Program-made: the position numbers and the translations under genes
In this document: piece by piece, positions 56,001 to 60,000 of the stretch
Layout: each line of letters begins with the position of its first letter
How positions within the stretch are numbered: the first letter of the stretch is position 1
DNA from: Nematostella vectensis
Taxonomy: Eukaryota; Cnidaria; Anthozoa; Actiniaria; Edwardsiidae
DNA: 60,000 nucleotides
Direction of reading: 5' to 3'
Assembly: GCF_932526225.1 (NCBI RefSeq)
Contig: NC_064037.1
Coordinates: 17,400,471 to 17,460,470 of the forward strand
Notes under the pieces: generated by a model
The model's database searches: none
Told to the model about the DNA's origin: nothing
The model's input: the letters and a program-made list of their open reading frames with translations, nothing else

Positions 56001-58006
56001 GCTTCCAGCACACTTTGGACAAGGGAAGGTGAGTTAACACCAGGATCGGACGGCTCGTCTGTTGGCGCATCGTCCTTGAAGGGAAGCAATGCCATGAGTA
56101 CCTTAATGATGTCATATCAACGGAGACTGAAAGTGTTATTTGAAAGTAAAGTGAAAACTGTAGCCCTAGAAAAATAAGCAACAATAAAACTGCAGGAGGA
56201 AGAGAAACCGTTTTTCCCTGAACTGCCTCTGCATGCAAACTGGGGATAGCCAGTCCCCACCTTTGACCTTTGAGAAAACAAGAGGCCATCGTCAAAAGGC
56301 GGTACGGAAGACCAGCGCTGCATTCCCTCCACCAGACACTGGCCTCACTTGTGATGCGGCACTTTTCCATAACAGAATCGGAATGCTTGGCGGACGCAGC
56401 GCACCAGCCCGCCTAACCTATAGTGCTGTTTTGAATAACACTCCCGGTGGTCGCGTACAAGAGCTTCGACTGTACCCCCCTCCCCTATAATGTTGTTCTG
56501 AATAACATTCCCAGTGGTCGCGTACAAAAGCTTGACTATACCTTTATTTGAGCTTGCTCCTTGAACTGTAGAAGCAATGAGTCCAGTAGTTCCCAGACCT
56601 CTACTAGCTCTTGCATTGCCTCGGTCATTTCTGTCTGCTGCCGCAACATGAGGCAGTGGGCCTGGCACTGGGTGGCATCCAATTCTTCTTGCTTCTCCTG
56701 GTACAAGTTCCTGTACACCAGAACGACTGTTAAAACATTCACATGAGACTTTTATGTTGCAGCTCGGCAAAAACGAATCAAAAGCGCCAAGTCACACGTA
56801 AAGGTTTTTGCTGCATATTGACGTTTCGTGCGACTTCGAGAAAAAGCGGCAAAAACAAGAAACAGTGCTTTTACCTGACACCATCTGTAGCTAGTCACCT
56901 AGCAGTCACCCTGATCTCTGTTACGGAATGTGCTCGAGTTTATAAGTTTAGTGAGCTCAAGCGATTTGATTTGGAAGCGCCGGCGCAAGAGATTCGTCAC
57001 TAATAGCCAGACCATCCTAGTTCCTTGATAGGTAAGGAAATGGGGGGAGGGGAGGGGGGTTCTGTTTTCAGTCTGTTTCCTCGTTTATTTTTGGGTGTAA
57101 AAACAAGATGCCTGAAAAACATGGGTGCGAATATGGAATAAAGGAAACCGGCATGAATATATATGCAAGTACCTAGGTATGCTAACAGTGGTCTGACATA
57201 GACAAGCACCTTGAATATCTAAGATCCTTTTTGCTTACAGTGGTCTGACATAGACAAGCACCTTGAATATCTAAGCTCCTTTTTGCTTACAGTGGTCTGA
57301 CATAGACAAGCACCTTGAATATCTAAGTTCCTTTTTGCTAACAGTGGTCTGACATAGACAAGCACCTTGAATATCTAAGATCCTTTTTGCTTACAGTGGT
57401 CTGACATAGACATGCAACTTTAATATCTAAGATCCTTTTTGCTTACAGTGGTCTGACACAGACAAGCACCTTGAATATCTAAGTTCCTTTTTGCTAACAG
57501 TGGTCTGACATAGACAAGCACCTTGGATATCTAAGCTCCTTTTTGCTTACAGTGGTCTGACATAGACAAGCACCTTGAATATCTAAGCTCCTTTTTGCTA
57601 ACAGTGGTCTGACATAGACAAGCACCTTGAATATCTAAGATCCTTTTTGCTTACAGTAGTCTGACATAGACGAGCACCTTGAATATCTAACCTCCTTTTT
57701 GCTTACAGTGGTCTGACATAGACAAGTACCTGAAATATCTTAGCTCTTCTTGTAGCTCCATGCAATGGTCTGACTTCGCCTTGATAGCCATCTCAAGTGT
57801 ACCATTCTGATTCTGTGCAAGCTTGAGCTGAACAAATAAAAATTTGCTGAGCAAGACCGTGATTTATTTTTTTACAGTGAGCACATCCAAGGGAATCCAA
57901 GGTGTCTGGGGCTTACCTGTTGTTCATATTCTCTTGTCATCTCCTCCAAGTTCCTTTTCTCCTCGAGCATGAACTCATTGACCTCTTGCTGCTGACACTG
58001 AACCAT
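50070..58006 (-). CDS. Coiled-coil protein, family not recognised, 5' end not certain
   Basis: Ten minus-strand exons: 57917-58006, 57730-57827, 56542-56710, 55824-56101 (or to 56074), 52618-52831, 52278-52472, 51643-51729, 51488-51521, 50693-50757 and 50070-50147. They join in frame to 435 codons plus a stop. The first reads MVQCQQQEVNEFMLEEKRNL and may be internal, since it follows an acceptor. Almost the whole protein is Glu/Gln/Leu/Lys-rich with heptad patterning, so it should form extended coiled coils. A more distinctive block in exon 3 reads ATQCQAHCLMLRQQTEM, and exon 4 has an acidic, Ser/Pro-rich, probably disordered start. The C-terminus is KLKKFLDRD. Exon 6 ends at AAG|GCAAGC, a GC-AG intron. 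For exon 9 only the inner acceptor (TGCAAG) keeps the frame. Structural or trafficking roles are typical of such proteins, but no function can be assigned. Introns hold five satellite arrays. Confidence 0.7.
50895..51400. repeat. Minisatellite, about 40-bp unit, 12-13 copies
   Basis: The unit is AGACAACTATGGTTAGTATA followed by TAAGACGGCGTTAGACCAT, with some copies carrying GGCTTCAGAC. It lies in the intron between exons 8 and 9 of the coiled-coil gene, not directly at either junction. Confidence 0.95.
51730..52040. repeat. Minisatellite, about 60-bp unit x 5, abutting a splice acceptor
   Basis: Units contain AACGCAGCTATGGATAAA and GTGCGAGCTTA. The first abuts the acceptor of coiled-coil exon 7: minus-strand TTTCCATAG|CTTATGG recurs inside the array as TATCCATAG|CTGCG. 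Copies near the exon resemble it most. Confidence 0.85.
53000..55612. repeat. Minisatellite, 41-bp unit, about 63 copies
   Basis: The unit is GTATAATAGCTGGACATGAG followed by GTTTCATGGGTGCTTTTCATG. Variant patterns recur at long range: the segment at 53821-54129 reappears at 54518-54826, 697 bp (17 units) away, with only about three predicted residue differences. It lies in the intron between exons 4 and 5 of the coiled-coil gene. Confidence 0.97.
56102..56541. other. Intron of the coiled-coil gene with a short duplication
   Basis: Within it, the segment around 56415-56465 (AATAACACTCCCGGTGGTCGC) recurs at 56494-56530 (AATAACATTCCCAGTGGTCGC), including GTACAA and AGCTTCGACT/AGCTTGACT. The duplicate ends at the exon 3 donor, so this too is a local copy near a splice junction. 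Confidence 0.5.
57208..57729. repeat. Minisatellite, about 52-bp unit x 10, made of exon end plus donor
   Basis: On the minus strand each unit reads GTCAGACCACTGTAAGC, AAAAAGGAGCTTAGATATTC, AAGGTGCTTGTCTAT. The neighbouring coiled-coil exon 2 ends with a diverged version: GTCAGACCATTGCATGG, then GAGCTAAGATATTTCAG|GTACTTGTCTAT. About 40 nt of exon and 12 nt of intron are thus contained in every unit. Confidence 0.93.
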
Positions 58007-59812
58007 CTGTAAAGAGATCAACAATGATGGTGGACATAAGGACAGGGGATCCTTATAAGAGAACAACAATGATGGTGGACATAAGGACAGGGGATCCTTA
58101 TAAGAGAACAACAATGATGGTGGACATAAGGACAGGGGATCCTTATAAGAGATGACAATGATGGTGGACCAAGGAAAGGGGATCCTTATAAGAGAACAAC
58201 AATGATGGTGGACCAAGGACAGGGGATCCTTATAAGAGAACAACAATGATGGTGGACATAAGGACAGGGGATCCTTATAAGAGAACAACAATGATGGTGG
58301 ACATAAGGACAGGGGATCCTTATAAGAGAACAACAATGATGGTGGACCAAGGACAGGGGATCTTTATAAGAGAACAACAATGATGGTGGACCAAGGACAG
58401 GGGATCCTTATAAGAGAACAACAATGATGGTGGACATAAGGACAGGGGATCCTTATAAGAGAACAACAATGATGGTGAACCAAGGACAGGGGATCTTTAT
58501 AAGAGAACAACAATGATGGTGGACCAAGGACAGGGGAGCCTTATAAGAGAACAACAATGATGGTGGACCAAGGACAGGGGATCTTTATAAGAGAACAACA
58601 ATGATGGTGGACCAAGGACAGGGGATCCTTATAAGAGAACAACAATGATGCCGGACCAGGGACAGGGGATCGTTATAAGAAAACAACAATGATGGTGAAC
58701 AAAGGACAGGGGATCCTTATAAGAGAACAACAATGATGGTGGACATAAGGACAGGGGATCCTTATAAGAGAACAACAATGATGGTGGACATAAGGACAGG
58801 GGATCCTTATAAGAGAACAACAATGATGGTGGACCAGGGACAGTGGATCGTTATAAGAGAACAACAATGATGGTGAACCAAGGACAGGGGATCCTTATAA
58901 GAGAACAACAATGATGGTGGACATAAGGACAGGGGATCCTTATAAGAGAACAACAATGATGGTGGACATAAGGACAGGGGATCCTTATAAGAGAACAACA
59001 ATGATGGTGGACATAAGGACAGGGGATCCTTATAAGAGAACAACAATGATGGTGGACATAAGGACAGGGGATCCTTATAAGAGAACAACAATGATGGTGG
59101 ACATAAGGACAGGGGATCCTTATAAGAGAACAACAATGATGGTGGACCAAGGAAAGGGGATCCTTATAAGAGAACAACAATGATGGTGGACCAAGGACAG
59201 GGGATCCTTATAAGAGAACAACAATGATGGTGGACATAAGGACAGGGGATCCTTATAAGAGAACAACAATGATGGTGGACATAAGGACAGGGGATCCTTA
59301 TAAGAGAACAACAATAATGGTGGACCAAGGACAGGGGATCCTTATAAGAGAACAACAATGATGGTGGACCAAGGACAGGGGATCCTTATAAGAGAACAAC
59401 AATGATGGTGGACCAAGGACAGGGGATCCTTATAAGAGAACAACAATGATGGTGGACCAAGGACAGGGGATCTTTATAAGAGAACAACAATGATGGTGGA
59501 CCAAGGACAGGGGATCCTTATAAGAGAACAACAATGATGGTGGACCAAGGACAGGATATCCTTATAAGAGAACAACAATGATGGTGGACATAAGGACAGG
59601 GGATCCTTATAAGAGAACAACAATGATGGTGGACCAAGGACAGGGGATCCTTATAAGAGAACAACAATGATGGTGGACCAAGGACAGGGGATCTTTATAA
59701 GAGAACAACAATGATGGTGGACCAAGGACAGGGGATCTTTATAAGAGAACAACAATGATGGTGGACCAAGGACAGGCTATCCTTATAAGAGAACAACAAT
59801 GATGGTGGATCT
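58007..59812. repeat. Minisatellite, 44/45-bp unit, about 40 copies, abutting a splice acceptor
   Basis: The unit is ACAATGATGGTGGACATAAG (or GGACCAAG) followed by GACAGGGGATCCTTATAAGA and GAACA. It abuts the acceptor of coiled-coil exon 1: minus-strand TTGATCTCTTTACAG|ATGG lines up with TTGTTCTCTTATAAG|GATCC in the array. BamHI-type GGATCC occurs in most units. The 45-bp units give long spurious minus-strand frames. Confidence 0.95.
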
Positions 59813-59845
59813 CTTATAAGGATCCCCTGCCCTTGGTCCACCATC
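59801..59845. repeat. Terminal satellite unit in inverted orientation
   Basis: After the last direct unit, the sequence ATCTCTTATAAGGATCCCCT, then GCCCTTGGTCCACCAT, is one unit in reverse orientation. It could fold back on the preceding direct unit. Confidence 0.85.
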
Positions 59846-60000
59846 TGTCTGTCTGTCCATCCCCCTGTATGTCTGTCTCTCTTTTCATATTCCCGGTGTT
59901 TCTCTGTGCCTCTGTTTGATTGTCCATCCCCCTTTTTGTGTGTCTGTCTTTCTTTCACACCGTCTGTCTGCTTCCATGCACTTTCCCAGTCTGTCTGTCC
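59846..60000. repeat. Degenerate (TCTG)n tract
   Basis: TCTGTCTGTCTG runs mixed with CATCCCCC and TCTCTTTC blocks continue to the window edge. No exon is seen. Confidence 0.8.

Noticed and set aside
57872-59358. Frames of 64-154 codons reading SYKDPLSLCPPSLLF-type repeats
   Set aside because: Translation of the 44/45-bp satellite, except for the true exon at 57917-58006, which is in another role.
1-60000. tRNA, rRNA and snRNA genes
   Set aside because: No A/B-box pairs, cloverleaf or conserved rRNA/snRNA segments were found by eye on either strand; a covariance-model scan would be needed to exclude them.

Overview
The window is nuclear DNA from an animal. Genes are split into many short exons with GT-AG introns, polyadenylation signals occur, and mobile elements and minisatellites are abundant. 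The LIM-homeobox gene, the MiDAC-subunit gene, the AT-leaning base composition, the degenerate LINE and Penelope-like pieces and the many short inverted-repeat elements fit an anthozoan cnidarian such as Nematostella. That assignment is inference; no species-specific marker was checked.

Layout. 1-6 kb: AT-rich sequence with three exon-like segments on the minus strand and one interrupted coding-like segment on the plus strand, plus a 1-kb inverted-repeat element. 6.2-10.9 kb: four minisatellite arrays, two of them directly adjoining. 13.0-17.2 kb, plus strand: a complete four-exon Lhx1/5-type LIM-homeobox gene (358 aa), with about 2 kb of upstream DNA and a 4-kb gene-poor stretch downstream. 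22.0-24.2 kb: a nested inverted-repeat element and a MITE. 24.4-31.6 kb, minus strand: two tandem paralogues of a small single-pass membrane protein I do not recognise; a 2.5-kb satellite fills the large intron of one. 32.2-34.0 kb: MITE, a long inverted repeat and the 3' end of a Penelope-like element. 34.8-49.3 kb, plus strand: a 16-exon DNTTIP1 gene (371 aa), a subunit of the mitotic histone deacetylase complex MiDAC; one intron carries a 2.7-kb terminal-inverted-repeat element with an exact 5-bp target duplication and a dead LINE inside it. 50.1-58.0 kb, minus strand, tail to tail with DNTTIP1: ten exons of a coiled-coil protein that I cannot name, probably continuing upstream of the window.

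The most striking signal is the tandem repeats. By hand count about 18 kb, roughly 30% of the window, is minisatellite, and several arrays begin at exon boundaries and repeat the exon edge together with its splice signal. In DNTTIP1 the last 23 nt of exon 13 plus its donor are repeated about 34 times, and the last 34 nt of exon 15 plus its donor eight times; the array after exon 7 starts at the first intron base. In the coiled-coil gene one array repeats an exon end plus donor, and two others abut acceptors. In one membrane-protein gene the coding end with its stop codon is repeated beyond the stop. These genes therefore carry rows of decoy splice sites. I infer that local tandem duplication across splice junctions is a recurrent way of growing introns in this genome.

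Exon coordinates come from reading frames, splice consensus and phase agreement worked out by hand. They close in frame for all the main genes (1077 nt Lhx1/5, 1116 nt DNTTIP1, 1308 nt coiled-coil gene, 474 nt membrane gene B).
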